64,000 bases of DNA from Methylibium petroleiphilum PM1 (GTDB lineage Bacteria > Pseudomonadota > Gammaproteobacteria > Burkholderiales > Burkholderiaceae_C), in assembly GCF_000015725.1 (NCBI RefSeq), contig NC_008825.1, positions 2,914,001 through 2,978,000 on the forward strand, given 5' to 3'. A program made the translations under genes and the position numbers. Below, in pieces: positions 22,217-31,491 of the stretch; position 1 is the stretch's first letter, and every line of letters begins with the position of its first letter. The notes below the pieces were generated by a model that worked only from the letters and a program-made list of their open reading frames with translations, did not search any database and was not told the origin of the DNA.

Positions 22217-22846
22217 ATGTCGCAGTACTTCGAGGTCCATCCCGACAACCCGCAGCCGCGCCTGCTGAAGCAGGCGGTGCAGATCCTGCACGGCGGCGGC
22301 ATCGCGGCGATCCCCACCGACTCCAGCTACGCGCTGGTGTGCCACCTGGACGACAAGGCCGCCGCCGAGTCGCTGCGCCGCATCCGCGGCGTCGACGACA
22401 AGCACCACCTGACGCTGCTGTGCCGCGACCTCAGCGAACTGGCGAACTACGCGCGCGTCGACAACCGCCAGTACCGGCTGCTCAAGCTTGGCACGCCCGG
22501 CCCCTATACCTTCATCCTCGAGGCGACCAAGGAGGTGCCGCGGCGCGTCTCGCATCCGTCGCGCCGCACGATCGGGCTGCGCGTACCCGAACATGCGGTG
22601 ACCCAGGCGCTGCTGGAACTGCTGGGCCAGCCGCTGCTGGCCACCACCCTGATCCCGCCGAACGAGGCCGAGGCACTCAACGACCCGCACGAGATCCGGC
22701 AACGCTTCGAGAAGCAGCTGCAGGCCATCGTCGATGCCGGTGCCTGCCCAATGCAGCCGACGACGGTGATCGACCTGAGCGGCGACGAGACGGTGCTGGT
22801 GCGGCGAGGAAGCGGCGATCCGGTCGCGCTGGGCTTGGCCGGCTGA
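22217..22846 (+). CDS. YciO/TsaC-family (Sua5-YciO-YrdC) protein
   Basis: 209 residues forming a single YrdC-like domain. Family members bind double-stranded RNA or make threonylcarbamoyl-AMP for the t6A37 tRNA modification. Recognisable segments are LLKQAVQILHGGGIAAIPTDSSYA near residue 16-40, LTLLCRDLSELANYA, PGPYTFILEATKEVP and RTIGLRVPEHA. It matches the YciO branch more than TsaC in context (next to the PHP phosphoesterase) and length, so it may not be the essential t6A enzyme. Start ATG 22217 follows the stop of rnm by 42 bp. Confidence 0.85.
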   Translation: MSQYFEVHPDNPQPRLLKQAVQILHGGGIAAIPTDSSYALVCHLDDKAAAESLRRIRGVDDKHHLTLLCRDLSELANYARVDNRQYRLLKLGTPGPYTFILEATKEVPRRVSHPSRRTIGLRVPEHAVTQALLELLGQPLLATTLIPPNEAEALNDPHEIRQRFEKQLQAIVDAGACPMQPTTVIDLSGDETVLVRRGSGDPVALGLAG

Positions 22847-22855
22847 CGCCGCCGA

Positions 22856-24931
22856 TCACCAAGCGCTCGGCGAGGCCCGCGGCTCCTCTGCTCCGCCCAC
22901 GAACACCTGCCGGAACATCGGCACGAGCAGGCGGTTGCCGAACTCGCTGAGGTGATGCCGGTCGGTATACAGCGGCCGCCCGTTCAGCGATCCGCGGCAG
23001 AGCCCGTCAGGGCAGAGGTAGGGCACCGGGTCGAGCAGGTGGATGCCGCAGCGCGCGCTGGCGGCTTGCATCCAACCGATCACCTGGGCGTTATGTTGCC
23101 GGTAGTCGCCGACCGGCAGGGTCATGTCGGGCGCATGTGGATCGCGCATCAGGCGAAGCGCCATCGTGCGCGGCACGTGCTCCGCGAACTCGGGGAACGG
23201 CAGCGTGACGTAGACCGGGCGCCGACGGGCGAGCGCACACATCGTGGCCTCGAAGCGCTGGCGATAGCCGTCGATGTTGAACGGCTGTGGGTCGGCGCCG
23301 GACGCGTCTCGCCCCGCGAACTTCAGGCCCGACGCGTCGAGGTAGCTGCTCCAGTAGTTGGTCACGACCAGAGGAACCGGCGACTCAGTTCCCTCGGTCA
23401 GCGGGTCGAGATAGGTCCGGTTGAAATCGAAGCACTTGAGCTCCGAGTGCGCCCCGTAGGTCACGCCCTGCACCGTCGGGCAACTGGCGTAGCCCTGGAA
23501 CTGGACGCCCCCCGCGCTTCGGCCGCCAGCGGGTGCTGCCGCTGCCAGCGCGGTGGCGATGGCCAGCGCATGGCTGTCGCCGATCAGCAGGACGCGTGCG
23601 GGACCGTCGAAGCCGATCCGGCACGGCGGCAGGGCCGGACCGAAGGTCGAGAAGCATCGGGGGCCGTAGGGATCGCCATCGGTCGCTTCGCGGTCGGCGA
23701 TCTGAACCGTGTCGCTGAAGCGCCACGGCGCACCCTGCAGCTTCCACACGCCCGCGCCGAGCAGCGCGATCGCCAGCGAGGCCGCGCCGAACTGCAGGAC
23801 ATCCCGTCGCAGCAGTCCACCGCGCTTGGCCGCACCGCTCTGGCCCAATCGCCTCGCGGGCCGCTCGACCCACCGATAGGACAGGGAGGCGATCGAGAGC
23901 GACAGCACAAGGCCGGTCGCGATGTGAGCCGTGGGGGTAGCCAGGATGCCGGACTCGAAACGCCGCAGCGCGACTTCCACCGGCCAATGCCACAGGTAGA
24001 CGGAATAGGAGATCGTGCCGAGAAACTGCGCTACCGGATGGCCTAGGAGCGCCGAACGCTCCCACGCCGACCAGATGACCAGCGCGGTCCCGGTGACCGG
24101 CAGCAGCGCGAGCCCCCCGGGCCACGGCGTCTCGACGCCGATCAACGCGAATCCGATCGCCAGCAAGACCAGGCCGCTGACCTGGACCCACCGCCTCCCG
24201 ATCCGGCCCGGCGGGAAGGGGATCAGGGCCACCAGCCCCCCGGCGAACATCTCCCAGGCACGAAACGGCAGCAGATAGAAGGCCGAGGTGGGCCATCGCT
24301 CGGCGCCAACCACCGCCAGTGCGAAAGCCAGTACAGCGACGATCGCCAACGCGAAGCCTGTGCGCGCAGCCCCGACCATACGGCGCAGCGCGACCAGCAA
24401 CAGTGGATAGAGCAGGTAGAACTGCCACTCGACCGCCAGCGACCATGTGTGCAGCAGCCATTTCTCGTGCGAGCCCTCGTCGAAATAGCCCGACTGCCGC
24501 CAGAACAGCAAGTTGGACGCGAACACCGCGCTGCTGGCGATTTGCTTTCCCATCCGGCGGAACTCGGAAGGCAGCAACACGAGCCAGCCAACCGCGAACA
24601 GCACCACGCACAGCACCAGCAGCGCTGGCACGATGCGTCGCGCGCGCTCGACGTAGAAGTCGACCAGCGAGAAGCGCCCTGCCTCGAGCCGCCGCACGAT
24701 GATCCCGGTCATCAGGCAACCGGAGATCACGAAAAAGATGTCGACGCCGACGAAGCCGCCGCGCAGGCCTGGGACGCCGAAATGGAACAGCATCACCACC
24801 AGCACGGCCATCGCGCGCAGGCCGTTGATGTCCTGGCTGAACCGCGGCGACGAGGTGCTCGCGTGGTCCGCCCCTTCAAGTTGTATCGACACAGCGTCGA
24901 TTCTGGAGCACCTGTCCGCGGTGGCTTGCAC
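22856..24931 (-). CDS. Acyltransferase-3 membrane protein with C-terminal SGNH domain
   Basis: About 691 residues from a GTG at 24931; a second GTG at 24892 is an equally possible start. Residues about 30-370 form the acyltransferase-3 (OafA/OatA-like) domain with some ten transmembrane helices and the motif VMLFHFGVPGLRGGFVGVD, whose His is implicated in acyl transfer. The C-terminal third is a periplasmic SGNH hydrolase-like domain with LIGDSHALAIA near residue 450 and the terminal catalytic pair in YTDRHHLSEFGN. Such two-domain proteins O-acetylate lipopolysaccharide, peptidoglycan or exopolysaccharide. Its acceptor is unknown; the LPS block 3 kb away makes O-antigen acetylation plausible. 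It converges on yciO. Confidence 0.88.
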   Translation of the reverse strand: MQATADRCSRIDAVSIQLEGADHASTSSPRFSQDINGLRAMAVLVVMLFHFGVPGLRGGFVGVDIFFVISGCLMTGIIVRRLEAGRFSLVDFYVERARRIVPALLVLCVVLFAVGWLVLLPSEFRRMGKQIASSAVFASNLLFWRQSGYFDEGSHEKWLLHTWSLAVEWQFYLLYPLLLVALRRMVGAARTGFALAIVAVLAFALAVVGAERWPTSAFYLLPFRAWEMFAGGLVALIPFPPGRIGRRWVQVSGLVLLAIGFALIGVETPWPGGLALLPVTGTALVIWSAWERSALLGHPVAQFLGTISYSVYLWHWPVEVALRRFESGILATPTAHIATGLVLSLSIASLSYRWVERPARRLGQSGAAKRGGLLRRDVLQFGAASLAIALLGAGVWKLQGAPWRFSDTVQIADREATDGDPYGPRCFSTFGPALPPCRIGFDGPARVLLIGDSHALAIATALAAAAPAGGRSAGGVQFQGYASCPTVQGVTYGAHSELKCFDFNRTYLDPLTEGTESPVPLVVTNYWSSYLDASGLKFAGRDASGADPQPFNIDGYRQRFEATMCALARRRPVYVTLPFPEFAEHVPRTMALRLMRDPHAPDMTLPVGDYRQHNAQVIGWMQAASARCGIHLLDPVPYLCPDGLCRGSLNGRPLYTDRHHLSEFGNRLLVPMFRQVFVGGAEEPRASPSAW

Positions 24932-25031
24932 CGCGGCCTCGGATAGCCTGCGGCGCGCTGACAGGATCTGCCTGAATGGCGGAGAACGCCAATAAATCCC
25001 GGTTATCGGGCGCGCCAGCGCGAGCCGCGCG

Positions 25032-25391
25032 TCAGAGCGCCGCCGTCACCAGCATCTCGACCTTCCACTCCGGCTTGGCCAGCGCGGCATTGACGGTCGC
25101 GCGCGGAGGCGCTTCGCCCGCCGGTAACCAAGCCTCCCAAACTTCGTTCAAAGCGGGGAAATCGGCCAGATCGGGGAGGAAGATCTCCACGCGCAGCAGC
25201 CGCCGCTTGTCGGTGCCGGCACGGGCCAGCAGGGCGTCGATGGCCGCCAGCACCTGGGCGGTCTGGCCACGGATGTCCTGGCTGGCGTCGGCGGCCACCT
25301 GGCCTGCAAGGTAGACGGTGCCGCCCTCGCCGGTGCGGTGGACGGCCATCTCCGACAGGCGGGTACCGACATCAAAACGTTGAATGCTCAT
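25032..25391 (-). CDS. RidA family protein
   Basis: 119 residues of the YjgF/YER057c/UK114 family. RidA hydrolyses reactive enamine/imine intermediates released by PLP enzymes, but other subgroups have different or unknown roles. The key Arg that binds the carboxylate is R97 in [28 protein letters not shown] and [16 protein letters not shown] are the other family blocks. The start ATG 25391 gives MSIQRFDVG. It overlaps the stop of plsY by four bases and is likely co-translated with it. The functional link between the two is not obvious. Confidence 0.9.
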   Translation of the reverse strand: MSIQRFDVGTRLSEMAVHRTGEGGTVYLAGQVAADASQDIRGQTAQVLAAIDALLARAGTDKRRLLRVEIFLPDLADFPALNEVWEAWLPAGEAPPRATVNAALAKPEWKVEMLVTAAL

Positions 25392-26020
25392 GAGTGTCCT
25401 TTGGAAGGTGAAGTCTTCTGTCCCAGCCGGCTCTCGGTGCCGGCAAGCAATTTCCTGATGTTCGCGCCGTGGCGCCAGACGAGCAGCAGGCTCATCACCG
25501 CGATCGCCAGCGCCGCGGGTCCGGCGCCCCAGATCAGCAACTGGTAGAAGGGCGCGAAGGCCGCGGCGACGATGGACGCCAGCGATACGTAGCGGAAGAA
25601 GGCGACGATGATCACGAAGGTGAGCAGCGTCGCCAGGCCGAGCCAGGGATTGAGCGCCAGCAGCGCGCCCGCCGCGGTCGCGACGCCCTTGCCACCCTTG
25701 AAGTCGAAGAACACCGGCCACAGGTGGCCGACGAAGGCGGCCAAGCCGACCAGGGCCGCCGTACCCTCTTCCAGGCCGTAGGGGGCGCCGAAGTGCTCGA
25801 CCAGCAGCACCGGCAGCGCGCCCTTCAGGGCATCGAGCAGCAGCGTGGCGATCGCCGCGCCCTTGTGGCCCGAGCGGAGCACGTTGGTCGCGCCGGGGTT
25901 GCCGGAGCCGTAGCTGCGCGGATCGGACAGACCGACGGTGCGGCTCACGATGACCGCAAACGACAGCGAGCCGAGCAGGTAGGCCGCGAGCGCGGCAAGC
26001 ACAGGAAGGAAGGACGGCAT
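25388..26020 (-). CDS. plsY: Glycerol-3-phosphate acyltransferase PlsY
   Basis: 210-residue inner-membrane enzyme that transfers acyl groups from acyl-phosphate to glycerol-3-phosphate, the first step of phospholipid synthesis. Five or so transmembrane helices are separated by the three diagnostic loops: [11 protein letters not shown] near residue 37-47, [14 protein letters not shown] near residue 105-118, and the C-terminal [16 protein letters not shown]. Start ATG 26020 gives [19 protein letters not shown] -10-like CAGAAT lies seven bases upstream of the ATG on the minus strand (26028-26033), with no Shine-Dalgarno. Confidence 0.96.
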   Translation of the reverse strand: MPSFLPVLAALAAYLLGSLSFAVIVSRTVGLSDPRSYGSGNPGATNVLRSGHKGAAIATLLLDALKGALPVLLVEHFGAPYGLEEGTAALVGLAAFVGHLWPVFFDFKGGKGVATAAGALLALNPWLGLATLLTFVIIVAFFRYVSLASIVAAAFAPFYQLLIWGAGPAALAIAVMSLLLVWRHGANIRKLLAGTESRLGQKTSPSKGHS

Positions 26021-26051
26021 GGCACGTATTCTGCCGCCGCCAGCCGCGGCA

Positions 26052-26537
26052 TCACCCGGCGCAACGCACCGGCACGGCCCCCAGAAGTTCAGCCGCGCGC
26101 CGCGGATCCAGCCCGACCAGGTAGCCGCGCCGGCCGCCGTTGAGGTAGATCTTCGGCAGCTCCAGCACGCCGGCCTCCACGTAGACCGGCATGGGCTTGC
26201 GCGTGCCGAAGGGTGAGGTGCCGCCCACCAGGTAGCCGCTGTGGCGCTGCGCGACCTCGGGCGGACACGGCTCGACCCGCTTGCAGCCGATCTCGCGCGC
26301 CAGCGCCTTCAGGCTGACCTGGCGATCACCATGCATCAGCACGATCAGCGGCTTGGCCTGTTCGTCCTGCATCACCAGTGTCTTGACGACGTGGTGCTCC
26401 TCGACACCGAGCTGGCGCGCCGACTCGGCGGTGCCGCCACGTTCCACGTAGTCATACAGGTGCTCGGTGTAGGCCAGCTTCGCGCGCTTCAGCAGCGCGG
26501 TGGCCGGCGTCTCGCTGGCGTGGTCTCTGCGGCTCAT
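26052..26537 (-). CDS. ybaK: Cys-tRNA(Pro)/Cys-tRNA(Cys) deacylase YbaK
   Basis: 161-residue trans-editing protein that hydrolyses mischarged Cys-tRNA(Pro). Family hallmarks: [19 protein letters not shown] at the N-terminus, [11 protein letters not shown] with the essential Lys near residue 53, [20 protein letters not shown], and [20 protein letters not shown] leading to [16 protein letters not shown]. Start ATG 26537 gives [12 protein letters not shown]; the open frame extends upstream without homology. It is a stand-alone gene 31 bp upstream of plsY on the same strand and could share a transcript with plsY-ridA. Confidence 0.93.
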   Translation of the reverse strand: MSRRDHASETPATALLKRAKLAYTEHLYDYVERGGTAESARQLGVEEHHVVKTLVMQDEQAKPLIVLMHGDRQVSLKALAREIGCKRVEPCPPEVAQRHSGYLVGGTSPFGTRKPMPVYVEAGVLELPKIYLNGGRRGYLVGLDPRRAAELLGAVPVRCAG

Positions 26538-26669
26538 GCCCGGGAGTCTGCCTGACGCGCGCCGGCACCGCGCCGCGCGACACGATCCTGGGGAAGGAAG
26601 GCGTGTGCACTGCATGCTAGATTGCGGCGCCAGCCTACCGGACCCCCGTCTCTACGCCGCCCTCCCGCC

Positions 26670-27431
26670 ATGCACGTCGATATCGAACTGCCCCTCGGCC
26701 GCGCCACCGCGCTGCAGCGTCTGCGCGCCCAGGGTTTCTGCGTGTTGACGCCGGCCGCGCTGGAAACGCTGACCGGCATGCCGCTCGACGCCTTCGACAT
26801 GATGCTGCCGTACTGGGAAGAGCTGGCGCCGGACCTGCACCTCAAGGATGGCGGCCACTACCGCTACCGCCGTCACGGCTGCTTCATGCAGACCCTGCAG
26901 CCGGGGCAGCTCGAGACCGTGCAGCACCGCGCCCACTGGCAACCCACCACCTACAACGCGCTGCATGGCGGCATGGAGCGCTGGTTCGAGCCGCTGTCGA
27001 ACGAGATGATCCACCTGCCTTCGTGGAGCGCCCTGCTGGTTGCGCTCGGCGAGCTGTTCGCCAAGCTGCGCGCGCCGCAGGGCGGCCGCTGGTACATCGA
27101 GGCCCATCCCTTCCGCATCGACACCGAAGGGGGCGTGGGGCGGCCGACGCCCGAAGGCGCTCACCGCGATGGCGTCGACTTCGTCGCGGTGGTGTTCATC
27201 GGCCGGCAGGGCGTGCGCGGCGGCGAGACACGGGTATTCGACGCGGCGGGCCCGCAGGGCGTGCGCTTCACGCTCGAGCAGCCCTGGACCGTGCTGCTGC
27301 TCGACGATCAGCAGGTGATCCACGAAAGCACGCCGCTGTTGCCGCTGGACCCCGCCGACCCGGCGGTGCCGGCCCATCGCGACACGCTGGTCCTGACCTA
27401 CCGCAGCGGCGGCTTCCAGGCGCCGGCCTGA
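26670..27431 (+). CDS. 2OG-Fe dioxygenase family protein
   Basis: 253 residues. It fits the 2OG-Fe_Oxy_2 family (non-haem iron, 2-oxoglutarate-dependent oxygenases that include amino-acid hydroxylases). The facial triad is visible: HxD in GAHRDGVDFVAVVF near residue 166 and the distal His in QVIHESTPLL near residue 216, with a 2OG-binding Arg candidate in VLTYRSGG at the C-terminus. GETRVFDAAG is also typical. Start ATG 26670 is chosen over upstream non-ATG codons. The substrate is unknown; family members hydroxylate free L-isoleucine, leucine or methionine, but nothing here decides this. It lies 98 bp before msbA. Confidence 0.83.
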   Translation: MHVDIELPLGRATALQRLRAQGFCVLTPAALETLTGMPLDAFDMMLPYWEELAPDLHLKDGGHYRYRRHGCFMQTLQPGQLETVQHRAHWQPTTYNALHGGMERWFEPLSNEMIHLPSWSALLVALGELFAKLRAPQGGRWYIEAHPFRIDTEGGVGRPTPEGAHRDGVDFVAVVFIGRQGVRGGETRVFDAAGPQGVRFTLEQPWTVLLLDDQQVIHESTPLLPLDPADPAVPAHRDTLVLTYRSGGFQAPA

Positions 27432-27529
27432 GGGGACACCGGCGGCGCGCCGGGCTGCACCTCCAGGCCGGACACGGGCGGGGCACCGGCTCGAAACGTG
27501 GACAATCGGTCCGCCCTCGACCTTGCGCC

Positions 27530-29302
27530 GTGACTCCTTCCGATTCAAACATCTACCGTCGCCTGTTCGGCTTCGTCCGACCGTACTGGCGGATCTTCGC
27601 GCTCGGCGTCCTGGCCATGGTCGCCTACGCGGCCACCGAGACGGCGCTGCCCGCGCTGCTGAAGGAACTGCTCGACGGCAGCTTCGTGAACAAGGATCCC
27701 TGGGCCATCCACGCGATGCCCTTCCTGATCGTGCTGCTGTTCCTGGTGCGGGGCCTGGCCGATTTCAGCCAGACGGTGGCGCTCCACAGCGTGGCCAACA
27801 AGATGCTGGTCGACCTGCGTACCCGCGCCTTCGACAAGCTGCTCAGCCTGCCCACCAGCTACTTCGATGCCCACGCCGGCGCTGCCACCCTCTCGAAGCT
27901 GGCCTACGATGCAGCCCAGGTCACGCCGCTGATCACCACCGCACTGATCACCATCGTGCGCGACAGCCTCACAGTGCTCGGGCTGCTGGGCTACATGCTC
28001 TACCTGAACTGGCGGCTCTCACTCGTGTTCTTCACGGTACTGCCGCTGATCGCCTGGGTGATCCGCGCCGTCAGCCGGCGCCTGCGCGGCCTGAGTCGCG
28101 GACAGCAGCGCACCCAGGGTGAGATGACACGCGTGATGGACGAGGCGATCGGCGCGCACCGCGAGATCAAGGTGTTCGGTGGCGCCGCCTACGAATCCGA
28201 GCGCTACGCCCGCGTGGCCCACGAGCTGCGCCACTACACGATGAAGGTGGTCAGCACCGCCGCCGCCAACGGTCCGATCGTGCAGGGCATCGCCGTGCTG
28301 GCGCTGGCCGCGATCATCTACTACGCGGCACTTCAGTCGCAGAACAACCAGATCACGGTCGGCGGTTTCGTCTCCTTCTTCGGCGCGATGGCGTTGCTGC
28401 TGGCGCCGCTGAAGCGCCTGTCCAACGTCAACGAGGTGCTGCAGCGCGGCCTGGCCGGCGCCGCGAGCATCTTCGAGATCCTTGACACGCCAGGTGAACC
28501 CGATGCCGGCACGCGCTCGCTGGCGCGGGCGCAGGGTCGCCTGCAGTTCGAAGGCGTGCGTCTGCGCTACCCGCAGGCCGAGCGCGAGGCGCTCGCCGGC
28601 GTCGACCTCGAGATCCACCCGGGCGAGACGGTGGCGCTGGTCGGCGCCTCCGGCAGTGGCAAGACCACGCTGATGGCGCTGATCCCGCGCTTCTACGTGC
28701 CGGACGCCGGCAGCATCCGCCTCGACGGCATCGACCTGCGCGAACTCCGGCTGGCCGACCTGCGCGCCAACCTCGCGCTGGTGACGCAGCACACGGTGCT
28801 GTTCGACGACACCGTGGCGGCCAACATCGCCTACGGCGCGCAGCGCCATCTGAGCGAGGGCGAGATCGTGGCGGCGGCCGAGGCCGCGCATGCGATGGAG
28901 TTCATCCGCGCGCTGCCCCAGGGCCTGCAGACTCCGGTGGGCGAAAACGGCGCCCGCCTCTCGGGCGGCCAGCGCCAGCGTCTCGCGATCGCGCGTGCGC
29001 TGCTGAAGGACGCCCCAGTGCTGCTCCTCGACGAGGCGACCTCGGCGCTCGACACCGAGAGCGAACGCGCGGTCCAGGCGGCGATCGAGAACCTCAAGCG
29101 CGGCCGCACCACGGTGATCATCGCGCACCGGCTGTCGACCATCGTCAACGCCGACCGCATCGTGGTGCTGGACCAGGGCCGCATCCACGAGGTCGGCAGC
29201 CACGCCGAGCTGCTGGCGCGCGGCGGCATCTACAGCCGCCTGCACCGCCTGCAGTTCGCCGACGACGGGCTGCCGGCGGCAGGAGAGGCCGCCGGCTCAT
29301 GA
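27530..29302 (+). CDS. msbA: Lipid A export ABC transporter MsbA
   Basis: 590 residues from a GTG start (27530; protein begins MTPSDSNIYRRLFGFVRPYW). It is an ABC half-transporter that flips lipid A-core across the inner membrane. Six transmembrane helices span about residues 15-310 and the nucleotide-binding domain about 340-575: Walker A GASGSGKTT, Q-loop VTQHTVLFDD, signature LSGGQRQRLAIARALL, Walker B VLLLDEATSALD and H-loop IIAHRLSTI. The stop overlaps the next gene, a GT9 heptosyltransferase-like gene, by ATGA, tying export to core assembly. It opens the LPS block. Confidence 0.95.
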   Translation: MTPSDSNIYRRLFGFVRPYWRIFALGVLAMVAYAATETALPALLKELLDGSFVNKDPWAIHAMPFLIVLLFLVRGLADFSQTVALHSVANKMLVDLRTRAFDKLLSLPTSYFDAHAGAATLSKLAYDAAQVTPLITTALITIVRDSLTVLGLLGYMLYLNWRLSLVFFTVLPLIAWVIRAVSRRLRGLSRGQQRTQGEMTRVMDEAIGAHREIKVFGGAAYESERYARVAHELRHYTMKVVSTAAANGPIVQGIAVLALAAIIYYAALQSQNNQITVGGFVSFFGAMALLLAPLKRLSNVNEVLQRGLAGAASIFEILDTPGEPDAGTRSLARAQGRLQFEGVRLRYPQAEREALAGVDLEIHPGETVALVGASGSGKTTLMALIPRFYVPDAGSIRLDGIDLRELRLADLRANLALVTQHTVLFDDTVAANIAYGAQRHLSEGEIVAAAEAAHAMEFIRALPQGLQTPVGENGARLSGGQRQRLAIARALLKDAPVLLLDEATSALDTESERAVQAAIENLKRGRTTVIIAHRLSTIVNADRIVVLDQGRIHEVGSHAELLARGGIYSRLHRLQFADDGLPAAGEAAGS

Positions 29303-30345
29303 AGCGCATCCTGATCGTGCGGCTGTCGGCGATCGGTGATGTGGTGATGGCCTCGGGGCTGATCCCGGCGCTGCGAGCGCTGCACCCCGATGCCCGCATC
29401 GCCTGGCTGGTCGAGCCGGCGGCGGCCCCGCTGCTGGTGCACAACCCGCGGCTCGACGAAGTGATCGTGTGGCCGCGCGCCGAGTGGCAGCAACTGTGGC
29501 GCGCGCGCCACTACGCCGAGCTGTGGCGCCGCTTCCGCGACTTCCGCCGCGCGCTGCGGGCGCAGCGCTTCGATCTCGCGCTCGACACCCAGGGCCTGCT
29601 GAAGAGCGCCCTCTGGTCCTGGCTCAGCGGAGCACCGCGTCGCCTCAGTCTCATCGGTCGTGAACAGAGCCACCACCTCGCCACCGAGCGCGTCGTCCCG
29701 CCGCCGGAGGCCGGTCCACGCCCCATCGGGGCCGAGTACCGCCACCTCGCCCGGCACCTCGGTGCGCCGGACGGCAGTTTCCGGCTCGACCTGGCGGTCG
29801 GCACCGCGCCGCGCGCGGCAGCCCGCGCGCGACTGGCCGCGGCCGGCGTAGCTGCGGGCGGGCGCTACGTGGCGCTGTGCCCGTTCACGACGCGCCCACA
29901 GAAGCACTGGTTCGAGGACCGCTGGCAGGCCCTGGCGCGCCGCTGCCGCGACGCGGGGCTGGTCCCCGTGCTCCTCGGCGGCCCCGCCGACCGTGCTGCA
30001 GCAGGCCGCATCGCGGCCGGCGCGCCCGGCCTGGTCGATCTGGTCGGTGGCCTGAAGCTCGACGAGACGGTGGCCGCGATCGAGAGCGCGGCACTGCTGA
30101 TCGGCGTCGACACCGGGCTCACGCACATGGGCACCGCGCTCGAGGTCCCGACCGTCGCGCTGTTCGGATCGACCTGCCCTTACCGCGACCCGAGGACGCC
30201 GCGCAGCGTGGTGCTCTACGAGCAACTCGACTGCTCGCCCTGCCAGCGCCACCCGACCTGCGACGGCCGCTACGACTGCATGCGCGCCTTCGAGGTCGAC
30301 CGCGTGTTCGCCGAAGCCTCTCGCCTGCTGGAGCCGGTGGCATGA
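29299..30345 (+). CDS. GT9 glycosyltransferase, LPS heptosyltransferase-like
   Basis: 348 residues, GT-B fold, GT9 family. N-terminal ILIVRLSAIGDVVMASGLIPAL is the typical heptosyltransferase opening; the C-terminal nucleotide-sugar region has LCPFTTRPQKHWFEDRWQALA, VLLGGPADRAAA and LIGVDTGLTHMGTALEVPTVALFGST. The Cys-rich tail CSPCQRHPTCDGRYDCM resembles that of WaaF-like enzymes. It probably adds L-glycero-D-manno-heptose from ADP-heptose to the LPS inner core at the cytoplasmic membrane face. Whether it is the first or second heptosyltransferase cannot be told from this window. It overlaps msbA and the next GT4 gene by four bases each. Confidence 0.85.
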   Translation: MKRILIVRLSAIGDVVMASGLIPALRALHPDARIAWLVEPAAAPLLVHNPRLDEVIVWPRAEWQQLWRARHYAELWRRFRDFRRALRAQRFDLALDTQGLLKSALWSWLSGAPRRLSLIGREQSHHLATERVVPPPEAGPRPIGAEYRHLARHLGAPDGSFRLDLAVGTAPRAAARARLAAAGVAAGGRYVALCPFTTRPQKHWFEDRWQALARRCRDAGLVPVLLGGPADRAAAGRIAAGAPGLVDLVGGLKLDETVAAIESAALLIGVDTGLTHMGTALEVPTVALFGSTCPYRDPRTPRSVVLYEQLDCSPCQRHPTCDGRYDCMRAFEVDRVFAEASRLLEPVA

Positions 30346-31439
30346 AGAGCCTGCACGTCGAAGCCGGCCGGCATCTCTACGGCGGGGCGTTGCAGGTGGT
30401 GTTCCTGCTGCAGGGCCTGAAGGCCCGCGGCGAACCGGCCGTGCTGGTCTGTCCGCACGGCAGCGCGATCGCCGAGGCGGCGCGCCCGCATGCGCTGCGG
30501 GTGCACGAGATCGCCATGAAGGGCGACGCCGACTTCGGCATGGTCGGGCGCCTGCAGGCACTGATCCGCGAGGAACGCCCCGACATCGTGCACTTGCACA
30601 GCCGGCGCGGCAGCGACCTGTGGGGCGGCCTGGCGGCCCGCCGCGAGGGCGTGCCGGCCGTCCTGAGCCGGCGTGTCGACAACCCCGAGCCACGCTGGTG
30701 GGTGAAGCGCAAGTACCGTCTCTACGCACGCGTGATTGCGATCTCCGAGGGCATCCGCCAGGTGCTGCTGGGCGAGGGTCTGTCGACCGACCAGGTGGTG
30801 TGCGTGCACAGCGCGGTCGACACCGGGCGTTACCGCCCCGAACCGGCCGACCGCGCCTGGCTGCGCGCCGAGTTCGGCCTGGCCGAGGACGAGGCCACGC
30901 TCGCGATGGCAGCGCAATTCATCCCACGCAAGGGCCACCGCACGCTGCTGACCGCGCTGCCGGCCGTGCTGGCGGTGCACCCGCGCACCCGCACGCTGCT
31001 GTTCGGGCAGGGTCCGGAACTGGAGGCGATCCAGGATCTGGTGCGCGAAGCCGGCCTGGGCGAGCGTGTGCTGTTCCCTGGCTTCCGGCGGGACCTGGAG
31101 CGGGTGCTGCCGTGCATCGACGTGATGGTGCATCCGGCCGAGATGGAGGGTCTGGGCGTTGCGCTGCTGCAGGCAGCGGCCTGCGGCCTGCCGATCGTCG
31201 CTGGACGCGCCGGCGGCATCCCGGAGATCGTGCGGCCGCGTCTGAACGGCGAGTTGATCGAACCCGGCGATGCCGCCGCGCTGGCGCAGCACCTGACGAA
31301 CCTGCTCGGCGACCCCGCGCTGCGCGCGCGCTACGGCGCGGCCGGGCGGCAGCTGGTGCTCGACGAGTTTTCGGTGGATGCGATGGTGGACGGCAACCTG
31401 GCCGTGTACCGCGCCTGCGTCGGGGCGGCGCCCGGGTGA
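30342..31439 (+). CDS. GT4 glycosyltransferase
   Basis: 365 residues, GT-B fold, family 4. The acceptor half includes HLYGGALQVVFLLQGL and IVHLHSRRGSDLWGGLAAR. The donor-binding half has FIPRKGHRTLLTALPAVL, LLFGQGPELEAIQDL, VLFPGFRRDLERVLPCIDVMVHPAEMEGLGVALLQAAACGLPIVAGRAGGIPEIV, quoted here only to point to the E(x7)E retaining motif between residues about 265 and 275. Start ATG 30342 overlaps the heptosyltransferase stop. It probably adds the next core or O-chain sugar; donor and acceptor are not predictable. Confidence 0.87.
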   Translation: MKSLHVEAGRHLYGGALQVVFLLQGLKARGEPAVLVCPHGSAIAEAARPHALRVHEIAMKGDADFGMVGRLQALIREERPDIVHLHSRRGSDLWGGLAARREGVPAVLSRRVDNPEPRWWVKRKYRLYARVIAISEGIRQVLLGEGLSTDQVVCVHSAVDTGRYRPEPADRAWLRAEFGLAEDEATLAMAAQFIPRKGHRTLLTALPAVLAVHPRTRTLLFGQGPELEAIQDLVREAGLGERVLFPGFRRDLERVLPCIDVMVHPAEMEGLGVALLQAAACGLPIVAGRAGGIPEIVRPRLNGELIEPGDAAALAQHLTNLLGDPALRARYGAAGRQLVLDEFSVDAMVDGNLAVYRACVGAAPG

Positions 31440-31491
31440 TCGACAATCCCGCCGTCCAGGCGCCACGCCATCCGCCACTCGGAGTTTCCCG

